Below are positions 53,352 through 62,881 of a stretch of DNA of 64,000 nt, piece by piece. Source of the stretch: Gp1-AA133 sp963850425 (GTDB lineage: Bacteria; Acidobacteriota; Terriglobia; Terriglobales; Acidobacteriaceae); NCBI GenBank assembly GCA_963850425.1, contig CAWKLF010000008.1, forward strand, positions 170,515 through 234,514. The letters run 5' to 3'. A model generated the notes under the pieces. The model made no database searches. It was not told the DNA's origin and saw only the letters and a program-made list of their open reading frames with translations. How positions within the stretch are numbered: position 1 is the first letter of the stretch; the number at the start of each line of letters is the position of its first letter. A program made the translations under genes and the position numbers.

Positions 53352-54638
53352 TCATGCGACAACGATGGGCCTCGACCCCTTCAAGGCGTAGTACACGATG
53401 TAGAGGTAGCAGATCGCAGGCAGGATGAAAGAGTGTTGCAGCCCGATGTGGTCCGCCAGAGCTCCCACGGCGAGGGGAATCAACGCTCCGCCGACGATCG
53501 CCATGATCAGCAGACCCGAACCATCGCCGGTGAGCGGGCCCAGTTCCGCGATACCCAACGTGAAGATGCTTGGGAACATGACGGAGTTGAACAGGCCAAT
53601 CAAGATCATGCTCCACATGGCGAGGTCGCCGGAGCTCAGCATGGAGAGGCAGACCAGCGCGCACGCGACCATGGCGGCAACACCGAGCACTTTGCCGGTA
53701 CGAACCTTCCGCAAAATTGCCGAACCGATAAATCTCCCCACCATCGCGCAAAACCAGTAGGAGGAAAGGTACTTGGAGGCATCGCTCTGGGAAATGTTTC
53801 CGATGTTGGCCTGGCTGAAGTAGTTGATGAGAAAACTTCCGATAGCAACTTCCGCGCCCACGTAAACAAATATCCCAATAACGCCAAACACAAGATTGCG
53901 GTGCTTCCACACGCTGTGGTTGCTATCACCTTTGTGGTGAACGGCGCCCGGCAAGGGAGGAAGCTTGAAAGTTGAAATCACAAATCCCAGCACCAGTAGC
54001 GCAACACCGATGATGAGGTAGGGGAGTTTTACGGACGCGGCTTCCTGGACGCGATACGCTTGCAGGGCTTCGGGAGACATCTGATGCAGGGCATCCATGG
54101 TCTTGGCTGCGGCATTCAGGATCAGGTATCCGCCCAGCAAAGGTGCGATGGTTGTGCCCAGCGAGTTAAAGGCCTGCGCCAGGTTCAGACGGCTCGAGGC
54201 AGTCTGCGGCGGACCCAGCACGGCGACGTAAGGATTCGCCGCGACTTGCAAAAGCGTGATGCCACCGGCCAGTACCATCAGGGCAGCGAGAAACAGCGGG
54301 TAGGAGGGAGTGACGGCTGCCGGGAGAAATAACAAAGCGCCGGCGCCCATGACCAAGACTCCACTCACCATGGTTCGCTTGTAGCCGATGTTGTCGATCA
54401 GCTTGGCGGCTGGAATCGAGAAGACAAAATAGGCGAGGAAGAACGCAAACTGAATCAGGCTGGCCTTCGCGTAGTTCAAATCGAAGATTAATTTCAGGTG
54501 GGGGATCAGTACGTCGTTCAATGCCGTGACAAAGCCCCATATGAAAAACAAAGACGTAACCACGGACAGCGCAGCTTTCGTGGAGGAGGACGGACTGACC
54601 GTGGCGGCAGGGGAGTTCTTAGCTGGGACGATTGCCAT
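53352..54638 (-). CDS. FucP/GluP-type sugar:H+ symporter (MFS)
   Basis: A 428-residue, 12-helix major facilitator of the fucose/glucose-galactose permease group. Seen: the first helix FFIWGFVTALNDVLIPHLK (a family hallmark), FSIPAAKLIDNIGYKRTM, the fourth-helix GGITLLQVAANPYVAVLG, and the second-half FVYVGAEVAIGSFLINYFS plus a late PSIFTLGIAELG. The N-terminal 25 residues are polar and may be cytoplasmic. Divergent from the secreted glycosidase 275 bases away; the two could serve uptake and release of one sugar. Which hexose or fucose is carried is not readable. Confidence 0.9.
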   Translation of the reverse strand: MAIVPAKNSPAATVSPSSSTKAALSVVTSLFFIWGFVTALNDVLIPHLKLIFDLNYAKASLIQFAFFLAYFVFSIPAAKLIDNIGYKRTMVSGVLVMGAGALLFLPAAVTPSYPLFLAALMVLAGGITLLQVAANPYVAVLGPPQTASSRLNLAQAFNSLGTTIAPLLGGYLILNAAAKTMDALHQMSPEALQAYRVQEAASVKLPYLIIGVALLVLGFVISTFKLPPLPGAVHHKGDSNHSVWKHRNLVFGVIGIFVYVGAEVAIGSFLINYFSQANIGNISQSDASKYLSSYWFCAMVGRFIGSAILRKVRTGKVLGVAAMVACALVCLSMLSSGDLAMWSMILIGLFNSVMFPSIFTLGIAELGPLTGDGSGLLIMAIVGGALIPLAVGALADHIGLQHSFILPAICYLYIVYYALKGSRPIVVA

Positions 54639-54913
54639 GACGGAGTTGCGCGCATCAGGCTCGTCGGGCGCTGAAAGGAACGACCCGACCAGCTTTTCGC
54701 CCGAGCATCATACCATTCAGAAATGCGTTTTCTTCGGGCGCTATCGTTCGATCGTTAAGCGATTGTCTGCTGAACTTCACAATTGACAATCAAATGTGTC
54801 GTCGGTCAAATTTCCGCGGTTCCCCATCGTTTTCTGCCACAATACTGACTTGCTTTTGCTACCCGCAAATCGCCAGCAGCGTTGTCGGCTCCCTCAGAGT
54901 TGAAGCTGTTTTT

Positions 54914-57900
54914 ATGAACAATACGTGGATGCTTCCATTGTGCATGTGGATTTGCGTAGCCTGCGCCGTGGTTTCCGAAGGGCAAACCCCGTCCGGCGCG
55001 GTCGTTTTCAGCGAGCCTGGATTCCCGGTGGCGGATTCGAGCGCTTCTCCTGCCCAGATTTCAGGACTGCTGCGGGGAGCCCAGACCGTCTCTGCCGAGC
55101 AACTCCCGCCAGCTTTGCGCTCCCCTGATACCCATCTGCTGGTAATGCCTTATGGTTCCGCATTCCCTGAAGCTGCGTGGGCTGGGATTGAGCAATATCT
55201 ACAGCGTGGTGGAAATCTGCTGGTGATCGGCGGGCGGCCATTTACCCGTTCGGCGTATCGCGACGGCAACGGCTGGCATCTGCGCGAGTACAGCGTGCGT
55301 TTTACGCGCGCGCTCATGATTGATCAGTACCAGGCGACGCCGGGTTCGGACGGCCTTACTTTTCAGATAAATCCAGACCTGCCGGTCCAGATTCCCGCGT
55401 TTTCGTGGAAGAGTGCGTTCAGTCCTGTTATCCGGCTGAGTGCCGTGGATCTTTATCATCGAGGCGGCGCCGCCGGGTCCATCGACGCTCGGGTCGACGC
55501 GATTGCCTGGGGAACGAAAGATGGCCGCAAGCTGGCTGCTCCCGCGATTGAGGTCGACCATCTGCGCAACGGCTTCAACGGCGGGCGGTGGATTTTTATC
55601 AATGCGGACCTGTCTTCTGATTTTTCAGCTCATGCCGCCCAGATTATTCCCGCCCTGGCCGCGCGCGCGATGCTTGGCAGCGAGGAGTTCGCAGTTCGCC
55701 CCGCCCTGCCACTGTATCTGCCGGGCGAGCCCATTCAACTGGGCGTGACGTGGCACGCAGCTCATCCTTCTTCGGGTCCACTGACGATAAAGATCGCGAC
55801 CTTCCCGGAAGATCAGTCTGTGCAACGCTCAGAGATTTCAGCGACGATTCCAGCAGCCGATCCCATCCTGCTTCCCGCGCCCAGTGGCAAAGGTCTTTAC
55901 ACGCTGGACGCGCAGCTCATGGAAGGATCGACGGTTCGCGCACGATATCACTCGGGCTTCTGGATTCGCGATGAAGCCTACCTGCGTTCCGGACCACGCC
56001 TTACCGTCAACCAGAACTATTTTGAGCGCGATGGAAAGGCATTTGCCGTGCTCGGCACCACTTACATGTCGAGTGAAACGCAGCGGCTGTACTTCGAGTA
56101 TCCCAATGTTTACTTGTGGAACCAGGAACTCGGGCAGATTCGCGCTGCCGGGCTGAACATGATCCGCACGGGCTGGTGGACAGGTTGGGACAAATTCTGC
56201 AATGAGAACGGAGAGCCCTACGACCGGACCTTGCGCACCCTTGAGGCATACCTCATGACCGCGCGCAAGAACGGGCTGCCGGTGCAGTTCAACTTCTTTG
56301 CATTTCTACCGGAAGTATTGGGAGGAGTGAATCCGTATCTCGATCCGGAGGCAGTGCGGCGGCAGCGGACCTTGATCTCCTCGGTGGTGACGCGCTTCCA
56401 CGATGTGCCCTTTCTTGCCTGGGACTTCATCAATGAACCCAGCATCTCGGAGCACCTGTGGACGATGCGTCCTAACGGAGATTCGCTTGAGTTGACCGCG
56501 TGGAATGAATGGCTGAGCAAGCGCTACCACGATCGTGCTGCGCTCGCCGCAGCCTGGAATCTACCGGCGAGTGCCGTCGAGGGAACAATTCCCTTGCCCA
56601 AGGAGATTGAATTTACGCAACGCGGTGCTTACGTTGGACGAAACTCGCTCAAGGTTTATGACTTCTTTCTGTTTGCGCAGGATGTTTTTGCGACCTGGGT
56701 ACGGACGATGCGCGATGCCGTGCGCGCTAGCGGGTCTGCTCAACTGGTTACCGTCGGCCAGGATGAAGGCGGAATTCAGGACCGACTTTCTCCCGCGTAC
56801 TGGGGCCAGTTTGTCGATTTCACGACCAATCACTCGTGGTGGCAGAACGATTACGTTCTGTGGGACTCGTTACTCGCCAAGCAGCCGGGCGAGGCGATGC
56901 TTATCCAGGAGACGGGGCTGCAGCGGGAATTGAATCTGGATGAAATCGCGAGACGCGATCCCGAGCAGGAAGCTTCTTTGCTCGAGCGCAAGGTGGCGGC
57001 AGCCTTTGTGCAGGGGGCGGGCGCGATCGAATGGCTGTGGAATACGAATTCCTACATGACGGAGAGTAATGAGACGCCCATCGGACTGGTCCGTCCGGAC
57101 GGCACCGAGAAGCCGGAAGCGACCGTGATGCGGGCTATTGCGAAGTTCGCGCCGTCGCTCGATGAACACTTGCAGAATCCCGAAATGCCTGCCATTGCTT
57201 TGGTAACGTCGCAAGCGGCCCAGTTCTCCGTGTTGGGTGATTTGCAACTGGAGGCGCAGCGCAAGGCCGTGCGCGCACTCGCCTACCACGATCATCTGAC
57301 TTTGTATGCGATCGCGGAGAATCAGCTTGCGAAACTGGGCGCGCCCAAGTTGGTCATTTTGCCGTCGCCGCAGGCTTTGACGGAGGTGGCATGGCAGGCA
57401 TTGTTGAAGTATGTGGACGATGGCGGAAATCTGCTGGTCTCCGGGTCGGTGGATCGGGACGAGCACTGGCGTATTGTAGGTCGTGCCGCGAACCTGAAAG
57501 TGGATGCTCAGATTGAGCCACTCATGTTTCACAATGCGGCGTTGAATGCCGGCGGCCACAGCATTCCGGTCTCGTTTGATCAGCAAAAGCAAAACCTGGT
57601 GGAGGCGTTGAGGTTCCGTGACGGGACGACTTTGAAAGAGATTTTGCACGGCAAGGGACGAATTTTCTGGGCAGCGTATCCGGTAGAGATGGCGGAAGGC
57701 ACCGATGCAGCCGCAGCCCTTTATGCCTACGTAGGGGGCCGTGCGGGAGTCGCGCCGCTGTATGACACCCAGGGGCCGGCGTCGCCAGGAGTGCTGATTT
57801 TTCCGATGGTATTGCAAGATGCAGTCCTGTACATCATGGCTTCGGAGAGTGCCGAGGACACTCAGATTGAATTAAGGGATAAGACTACCGGGGCTTCCTT

Positions 57901-57985
57901 GGGTCTGAAACTTGCTGCGCAGCGGGCTGCGATGGCTGTGGTGTCGAAGAAGAGTCGCCGGCTGATCGCGAGGTATGGGTTTTAG
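54914..57985 (+). CDS. Large secreted clan-A glycoside hydrolase
   Basis: About 1,023 residues from ATG 54914, which gives a signal peptide (LPLCMWICVACAVVSEG); the open frame back to 54794 lacks one. The central TIM barrel (about 370-760) carries the acid/base Glu in DFINEPS and a nucleophile Glu in LIQETGLQ, as in GH5/GH42-type clan A enzymes. Two amidotransferase-like segments flank it: LLVMPYGSAFPEAAWAGIEQ near residue 80 and LVILPSPQALTEVAWQALLK near 815, each ending GGNLL. GH42 enzymes have one such domain after the barrel, so two is unusual. Substrate unknown; a beta-galactosidase- or mannanase-like role is possible. Confidence 0.82.
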   Translation: MNNTWMLPLCMWICVACAVVSEGQTPSGAVVFSEPGFPVADSSASPAQISGLLRGAQTVSAEQLPPALRSPDTHLLVMPYGSAFPEAAWAGIEQYLQRGGNLLVIGGRPFTRSAYRDGNGWHLREYSVRFTRALMIDQYQATPGSDGLTFQINPDLPVQIPAFSWKSAFSPVIRLSAVDLYHRGGAAGSIDARVDAIAWGTKDGRKLAAPAIEVDHLRNGFNGGRWIFINADLSSDFSAHAAQIIPALAARAMLGSEEFAVRPALPLYLPGEPIQLGVTWHAAHPSSGPLTIKIATFPEDQSVQRSEISATIPAADPILLPAPSGKGLYTLDAQLMEGSTVRARYHSGFWIRDEAYLRSGPRLTVNQNYFERDGKAFAVLGTTYMSSETQRLYFEYPNVYLWNQELGQIRAAGLNMIRTGWWTGWDKFCNENGEPYDRTLRTLEAYLMTARKNGLPVQFNFFAFLPEVLGGVNPYLDPEAVRRQRTLISSVVTRFHDVPFLAWDFINEPSISEHLWTMRPNGDSLELTAWNEWLSKRYHDRAALAAAWNLPASAVEGTIPLPKEIEFTQRGAYVGRNSLKVYDFFLFAQDVFATWVRTMRDAVRASGSAQLVTVGQDEGGIQDRLSPAYWGQFVDFTTNHSWWQNDYVLWDSLLAKQPGEAMLIQETGLQRELNLDEIARRDPEQEASLLERKVAAAFVQGAGAIEWLWNTNSYMTESNETPIGLVRPDGTEKPEATVMRAIAKFAPSLDEHLQNPEMPAIALVTSQAAQFSVLGDLQLEAQRKAVRALAYHDHLTLYAIAENQLAKLGAPKLVILPSPQALTEVAWQALLKYVDDGGNLLVSGSVDRDEHWRIVGRAANLKVDAQIEPLMFHNAALNAGGHSIPVSFDQQKQNLVEALRFRDGTTLKEILHGKGRIFWAAYPVEMAEGTDAAAALYAYVGGRAGVAPLYDTQGPASPGVLIFPMVLQDAVLYIMASESAEDTQIELRDKTTGASLGLKLAAQRAAMAVVSKKSRRLIARYGF

Positions 57986-58081
57986 AACGGTTTGCGGTTT
58001 CGGGTGAACGGGCAGTTCACGCCGTGGGCCGAGCTTACGGCTTTGTGCGGAAACACAGGGTCAGACGCGAAACCATGCGGG

Positions 58082-59467
58082 TCAGACGAGCACCGGCACG
58101 TTGGCCACGCCTACTGTTCCGAAAATACGGCGGTAGCGTTCTACTTCCGCGGTTGGCCCCATTGCCTTCGCATAATTGTCCGACAATTTCACGGCCGGCC
58201 GGCCTTCCACTTCGTGCACTTTGCAGATCAGGCTCAGCGGATCAAAACCGATGCCGCTGTCGGGATCGCAACCGCGAAAATCGTTGGTTAATAGCGTACC
58301 CCAGCCCGCACTGAAACGGATGCGGCGTCCGGGAATCCACTTACGCAGGTCGGCGAAATCGGCTGCGCTGCGGAAGTCGGCGACCGTTGTGCCAGCCTGA
58401 AGAGTCCCTGAAAAATAAGCATGCAAGCCGAGAATGTCGTCTATGTCCAAGCCATCGGAGGCTATCAGTAATTTGTCTTTGGGATTTCGCCGGTGTTGAT
58501 CGAGCCAGCGGATGTATTCGTCGCCTGCGACGTACGGGTCTTTGCTGTCGACGCGCTGGCCGGTCCAATCGGCGGCCCAGTCGGGCGCATTCTCGAGGAA
58601 CTGGGTGGTTCCGTAGGTGTCCGGCAACATGATGAGCAGCGCACCATCGTAGGTTCCCTGCCACAACTCCAGCACGCGATACTGCGACGCTTTCATCTCT
58701 TCTTCGTCGTCGGCCAGCGCGGCCAGCACCATGGGAATCTCGTGCGCATTGGTGCCGATAGCTTCGAGGTCATGCTTGTGAGCGAGAAAAGCGTTCGAGG
58801 TACCGACGAAGGCAGGACCAAGATTAGCGGCCATCGCATCGACTACGTATTCCTGCCACAGAAAACTGTGCCGCCGGCGGGTGCCGAAATCTGCGACCTT
58901 CAGGCCGGGCACTCCACGAAGCCGTTCAATCTTTCCCCACAACTTGGTCTTGGCACGCGCATACAAAATGTCGAGTCCGAACTCGCTAAGTCTCTTCAAG
59001 CTGGCGCGCGTCTTCAATTCATTGACGATAGATAACGCGTAGAGCTCCCACATCGTGGTCTCGGGCCAGACGCCCAGGAAGTGCATTTGAAGTTGGCCGT
59101 CCTTCACAGATAGCTGGTAGTCGGATAGCCGGAAATCTTCTTCGAGCCAGGTCAGAAACTCGGGCGTGAAAATGCCGCGACGTCCGTAGAACGTGTTGCC
59201 GGCCAGCCACACCAGTTCCGACCGGCGGAAGCGCAGGCTGCGAGCATGCTCCATCTGAGCTTCTATTTCATGGAGGGGAACCATGTCAGCCAAGTGAACC
59301 GAGGATGCGCGGTTCGACAGGGCAAAAGAAACTTCCGTTTTCGGATAATGCTTCCAGATGAACTGCAGCATCAGAAGCTTGTAGAAATCGGTGTCGAGCA
59401 GCGAGCGCGTGACCGGGTCGAGTTCCCAGTTGTGGTTGTGCGCCCGCTCGGCAAAGTTAACGATCAT
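58082..59467 (-). CDS. pncB: Nicotinate phosphoribosyltransferase
   Basis: A 461-residue enzyme joining nicotinate and PRPP to nicotinate mononucleotide, with ATP hydrolysis, in NAD salvage. Seen: SLLDTDFYKLLMLQ at the N-terminus, KVADFGTRRRHS (PRPP contacts), AIGTNAHEIPM containing the His that is phosphorylated in the family, and SDGLDIDD plus FSAGWGTLLTND near the C-terminus. It is monocistronic, convergent with the glycosidase gene and divergent from the nuclease candidate. Confidence 0.95.
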   Translation of the reverse strand: MIVNFAERAHNHNWELDPVTRSLLDTDFYKLLMLQFIWKHYPKTEVSFALSNRASSVHLADMVPLHEIEAQMEHARSLRFRRSELVWLAGNTFYGRRGIFTPEFLTWLEEDFRLSDYQLSVKDGQLQMHFLGVWPETTMWELYALSIVNELKTRASLKRLSEFGLDILYARAKTKLWGKIERLRGVPGLKVADFGTRRRHSFLWQEYVVDAMAANLGPAFVGTSNAFLAHKHDLEAIGTNAHEIPMVLAALADDEEEMKASQYRVLELWQGTYDGALLIMLPDTYGTTQFLENAPDWAADWTGQRVDSKDPYVAGDEYIRWLDQHRRNPKDKLLIASDGLDIDDILGLHAYFSGTLQAGTTVADFRSAADFADLRKWIPGRRIRFSAGWGTLLTNDFRGCDPDSGIGFDPLSLICKVHEVEGRPAVKLSDNYAKAMGPTAEVERYRRIFGTVGVANVPVLV

Positions 59468-59646
59468 CGTCGCAGCATTCCCCTGGACAGGTTGTTGGGA
59501 ACTGATCGGTACTTACAGACGGATTTCATCATAAACGGATTCGGGCAATTCTCTCAGCGGTACTTGGGAAACCTCCGCGGCAGTTGGTGGCCGCCTTGCG
59601 TTCTTCGCTTTTTCTTCGCTACAATGCGAACGTGAGCGCGTGCGCG

Positions 59647-60447
59647 ATGCTTCGGACTGAGTTAGCGGAACGAGCGAGGAGATATGCGCTGGCCAAGCAG
59701 CTGCCGCATTCCCTGAGCTATGGAGAGCAATCCGTAGTGTGCTTCGAGCCGTTTGGCGCCCAGCTGCACGGCAACTTTCATCCCACCAGTTACGAAGCGA
59801 TTCGTTCCCACCCCGACTGGAACGCGCGCTTGCGAAAAGTGCACACGACGGCGCGCCGCTCATTGCCCGCACCAACAGCCGGGCAGCGGGCGGAGCTCGA
59901 CTCCTGCATGAGCTCGGATGCGCTACTCATGAACGTTTTTTGCCACCCGGCAGTTTTGCGGAGCGTAGCTGTCGCACGACTGGTTGGAGTCGAACCGGGG
60001 GCCCGTCCGCACTTCGGGCTGCGGGCCCACGTGCCGCTGCTCGGTGGTCGCTTCGACTCCACCGAAGTCGACATGCGGATCGGCAATGTGCTGGTCGAAG
60101 CAAAATTGACGGAGAGTGATTTTCAGCGCGCTGAAAAAGCTAAGGTACTCCGATATCGCGATTTACTTGCGGTCTTCGACGAAGGCGATCTTCCGCAGTC
60201 AGAACATCACTACCATTCCTACCAGCTGATACGCAACGTTCTGGCAGCTCATGATCGGCAAGCGTCGTTCTGCGTATTGCTGGACGCCCGGCGCATCGAT
60301 CTGATGGAGAGATGGTATGCGGTGATGAGATGCGTGCGGGCTGCAGAACTGCGAACGGCGTGCAAAGTTCTTACGTGGCAAGAACTCAAGCGTGTGTTGC
60401 CGAAAAGCCTGCGGATCTTTCTCACAGAGAAATACGGTATCAGCTAG
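59647..60447 (+). CDS. Putative PD-(D/E)XK-type nuclease, unknown role
   Basis: A 266-residue protein from ATG 59647 (earlier in-frame starts at 59584 and 59632 exist). The core reads STEVDMRIGNVLVEAKLT near residues 157-174: an Asp, a hydrophobic strand and a Glu-Ala-Lys, the PD-(D/E)XK pattern. Conserved-looking HHYHSYQLIRNVLAA follows, with a long C-terminal alpha/beta tail. It resembles a group annotated as putative restriction endonucleases (PGN_0703-like), but no methyltransferase or specificity gene is adjacent. Function is not established. Confidence 0.5.
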   Translation: MLRTELAERARRYALAKQLPHSLSYGEQSVVCFEPFGAQLHGNFHPTSYEAIRSHPDWNARLRKVHTTARRSLPAPTAGQRAELDSCMSSDALLMNVFCHPAVLRSVAVARLVGVEPGARPHFGLRAHVPLLGGRFDSTEVDMRIGNVLVEAKLTESDFQRAEKAKVLRYRDLLAVFDEGDLPQSEHHYHSYQLIRNVLAAHDRQASFCVLLDARRIDLMERWYAVMRCVRAAELRTACKVLTWQELKRVLPKSLRIFLTEKYGIS

Positions 60448-60638
60448 TTGAAAAACCCTTTATTGTTGCCGAGCGACAAGCCCACATAGAAAATGTGGAT
60501 CACGATGCCGATGATCATTATCTTCCACGAGAAGGGCGGTCTTCGCGCGTGTGAAACTGGTATGCGGGGGTAATCGTGAACTTTCAATAGGAATCGCACG
60601 GTGACAAAATACTTTTCGACCTTGTCTAAACTTTGTGC

Positions 60639-61397
60639 ATGATCCTCTCTTTTGACCACGACAAAATTCGGGAACTGCGGTTGAACCGCCCGCCTGTCAA
60701 CGCCCTCACTGGTGAGCTTTTGTCGGGCCTGCGGCAAGCGATCGAACAAGCACCCCGGGACGGAGCACAGGCACTGATTCTTTCCGGACTTCCCGGCAGA
60801 TTCTCGGCTGGACTTGACGTCCCATTCCTTCTGACGTTGGATGCTCAGGCAATTGGACAACTTTGGCGGGAGCTCTACGCGCTGCTTGAGGCCATTGCTT
60901 CCAGTCCCATCCCGCTGGTGGCAGCGATCACCGGACATGCTCCTGCCGGCGGTACCGTCCTGGCGCTGTTTTGCGACTGGCGCGTGATGGCAGAGGGCGA
61001 TTACAAGATCGGCTTGAATGAAGTGCAGGTCGGGATATCGCTCCCGCCCGTCATTCTGGGCGGTCTGCGACGTTTGGTGGGATCGCGTCGTGCTGAGCAC
61101 CTGGGTGTGAGTGGTACGTTGCTTTCTCCTAAGGAGGCCTTGGATATTGGACTGGTAGATGAATTGGCGCCGCTCGGGGAAGTTGTGCCCCGCGCGCAGG
61201 ATCGGTGTACACGAATGCTTGCCCTGCCACCGGAAGCTATGGCGCTAACCAGGCACCAGGCGCGGGCGGATATGGTTCGTCTGTTCGAGTCCGGCATGGA
61301 GACGGAACTGGAAACCGTCATTGCGAACTGGTGGACTCCCGAGACTCAGGCGACGCTGCGCGCGCTGGTGGAGAAATTGAAGAAGAAGACGGCGTGA
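60639..61397 (+). CDS. Enoyl-CoA hydratase/isomerase family protein
   Basis: A 252-residue crotonase-fold protein acting on acyl-CoA thioesters. Seen: the oxyanion-hole segments GLPGRFSAGLDV and ITGHAPAGGTVLALFCD, GLNEVQVGISLPPVI with the position of a catalytic Glu, and a C-terminal helix bundle. ATG 60639 is used; the frame opens slightly upstream at 60633. No other beta-oxidation gene is adjacent, so hydratase, isomerase and related activities cannot be told apart. Confidence 0.88.
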   Translation: MILSFDHDKIRELRLNRPPVNALTGELLSGLRQAIEQAPRDGAQALILSGLPGRFSAGLDVPFLLTLDAQAIGQLWRELYALLEAIASSPIPLVAAITGHAPAGGTVLALFCDWRVMAEGDYKIGLNEVQVGISLPPVILGGLRRLVGSRRAEHLGVSGTLLSPKEALDIGLVDELAPLGEVVPRAQDRCTRMLALPPEAMALTRHQARADMVRLFESGMETELETVIANWWTPETQATLRALVEKLKKKTA

Positions 61398-61498
61398 TGG
61401 CGGTTGTAGTGTCGCACTAGTCAAGAAGTGCAAACCATTCTGCGCTGTTGTTCTCAAGTAATTTGGCGAAGAAGAAAGGGAGAATATGGCTATTCGGA

Positions 61499-61777
61499 TC
61501 ACTTTTGTCGCCGCAGTCGAAATCCTGGCGCAACGTCTTTCCCAGCTCCGAGATCCTTTAGCAGCTGATCCAGCCGTGACGCCGCCTTCTTGAGATCGTC
61601 CTTCTCAGCGTCGGCCGCATCGGCCAGCAACTGCTCGAGGCGTTCCGCAGCCGCTTTGAGCTTTTGGAGGTCCGGCTGGCTGACTTTTTTCCCGGCAATT
61701 GTTTCGTGGGCGCGCATCACTTCCGCGATCCGCTCCGCTACGGTGCGATCCTCGTTTTGTTGTTCGTCCGCACTCAT
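61499..61777 (-). CDS. Small coiled-coil hypothetical protein
   Basis: A 92-residue acidic, helical protein starting MSADEQQNEDRTVAERIAEV; the frame is open to 61804. Two heptad-rich segments (LQKLKAAAERLEQLLADAAD and DDLKKAASRLDQLLKDLG) suggest a coiled coil or helical hairpin. There is no membrane helix, signal or known domain. It is divergent from the ParB-like gene 135 bases away. Confidence 0.55.
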   Translation of the reverse strand: MSADEQQNEDRTVAERIAEVMRAHETIAGKKVSQPDLQKLKAAAERLEQLLADAADAEKDDLKKAASRLDQLLKDLGAGKDVAPGFRLRRQK

Positions 61778-61912
61778 GGGGCCCGCCACCACTCGTCCTG
61801 TCAAACCGATAACCGCACATCCAATCTAGCAGTCGAAGCGCGGGCAGACCAGCACCGGCCAGCGACTGGCTCAATGCGCAGGTCCCTGCAGTTACGCTAG
61901 ACTCTTTGATCT

Positions 61913-62875
61913 ATGGTCAAGCGCGCTCCCGCTCGTAAGCGTCCCCGCAAAGCCAAGGCCGGCACCAAGGGCCTGCAACCCACTGAATGTCTCATCGAGG
62001 AACGTAGCGGCGTCGTTGCGGAACTGGCCGACGTCGTGGAAAAATCCGGCGGCTGCGTGATCGGTTCGTACAAGGATCCCCTTGGTGGATATCCACTGTT
62101 GCTTAGCATCCTTCCAATTGATGCCGTGGAGCCGACACCGTTTCAGCGAGATCTGTCCGACACTCATCACAAACGTCTAGCCGACGTCATCAACAAGACG
62201 GGGCGATTCCTTGATCCGGTCATTGCCGTGACCGCGCCCACGGGCGGCTTCTGGACGCCCAATGGGCGCCATCGACTCGCCGCCATGCAACGGCTTGGCG
62301 CCAAGTCCATCACAGTTCTGATTGTCGGGGATCGCGAAGTGGCGTGGCAGATTCTCGCACTCAATACAGAGAAGGCCCACAATCTTAAGGAGCGGTCATT
62401 GGAGGTGATCCGCATCTACCGTGGATTGTTAGACGAGGATGGGTCGCGGCCGGAATCCAGCTTCTCCTATTACCTCGATGAATCGGCACTGGTCACCCTG
62501 GGGATTTGTTACGAGCGCGTGCCTCGCTTCGGGGGTGGCGCGTATCACTCGATCCTGCGCCGGCTGGAGGCCTTCACCGACGAATCGTTGCGAAGCGCGA
62601 TCAAGGATCATGAAAAGCGTGCCACGCTTGTGCTGGACCTCGAAGAAAAGGTGGCGGCTGCGGTGAAGAAACTGAAAGAACGCGGCTTGGTGAGTCCATA
62701 TCTGAGGGCTTTTGTGGTGGCGCGCATCAACCCGCTGCGCTGGATCAAGGACGAACCGCCGCCACTGGAAGAAGTCCTGAAAACCATGCGCGAGCGGGCG
62801 GCGAAATTTAACGTGGAGAGAATCAAACCGCAGGACCTGGCCGGAGCGGCCGGTCCGCCGGACGACGAAGGCTAG
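61913..62875 (+). CDS. ParB/sulfiredoxin-like N-terminal domain protein
   Basis: A 320-residue protein with a Lys/Arg-rich N-terminus and a ParB-type nuclease/CTPase fold at about 70-145: PTPFQRDLSDTHHKRLADVI, then FLDPVIAV, then NGRHRLAAMQRLGAKSITVL, where NGRHR stands for the family GERR-like box. About 145-320 is helical with a charged C-terminus. No parA, centromere-like repeats or replication gene is near, so chromosome partition is unlikely. It may act on DNA or proteins, as other stand-alone ParB-like enzymes do. Confidence 0.7.
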   Translation: MVKRAPARKRPRKAKAGTKGLQPTECLIEERSGVVAELADVVEKSGGCVIGSYKDPLGGYPLLLSILPIDAVEPTPFQRDLSDTHHKRLADVINKTGRFLDPVIAVTAPTGGFWTPNGRHRLAAMQRLGAKSITVLIVGDREVAWQILALNTEKAHNLKERSLEVIRIYRGLLDEDGSRPESSFSYYLDESALVTLGICYERVPRFGGGAYHSILRRLEAFTDESLRSAIKDHEKRATLVLDLEEKVAAAVKKLKERGLVSPYLRAFVVARINPLRWIKDEPPPLEEVLKTMRERAAKFNVERIKPQDLAGAAGPPDDEG

Positions 62876-62881
62876 TGGGGT

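Noticed and set aside
53278..53910. 210-codon minus-strand frame
   Set aside because: It lies in another frame over the FucP-type transporter, which has clear helices and motifs.
60444..60518. 24-codon hydrophobic minus-strand ORF (MIIGIVIHIFYVG...)
   Set aside because: It looks like one short membrane helix, but it overlaps the nuclease candidate's end and has no clear Shine-Dalgarno. It could be real; it is too short to support.
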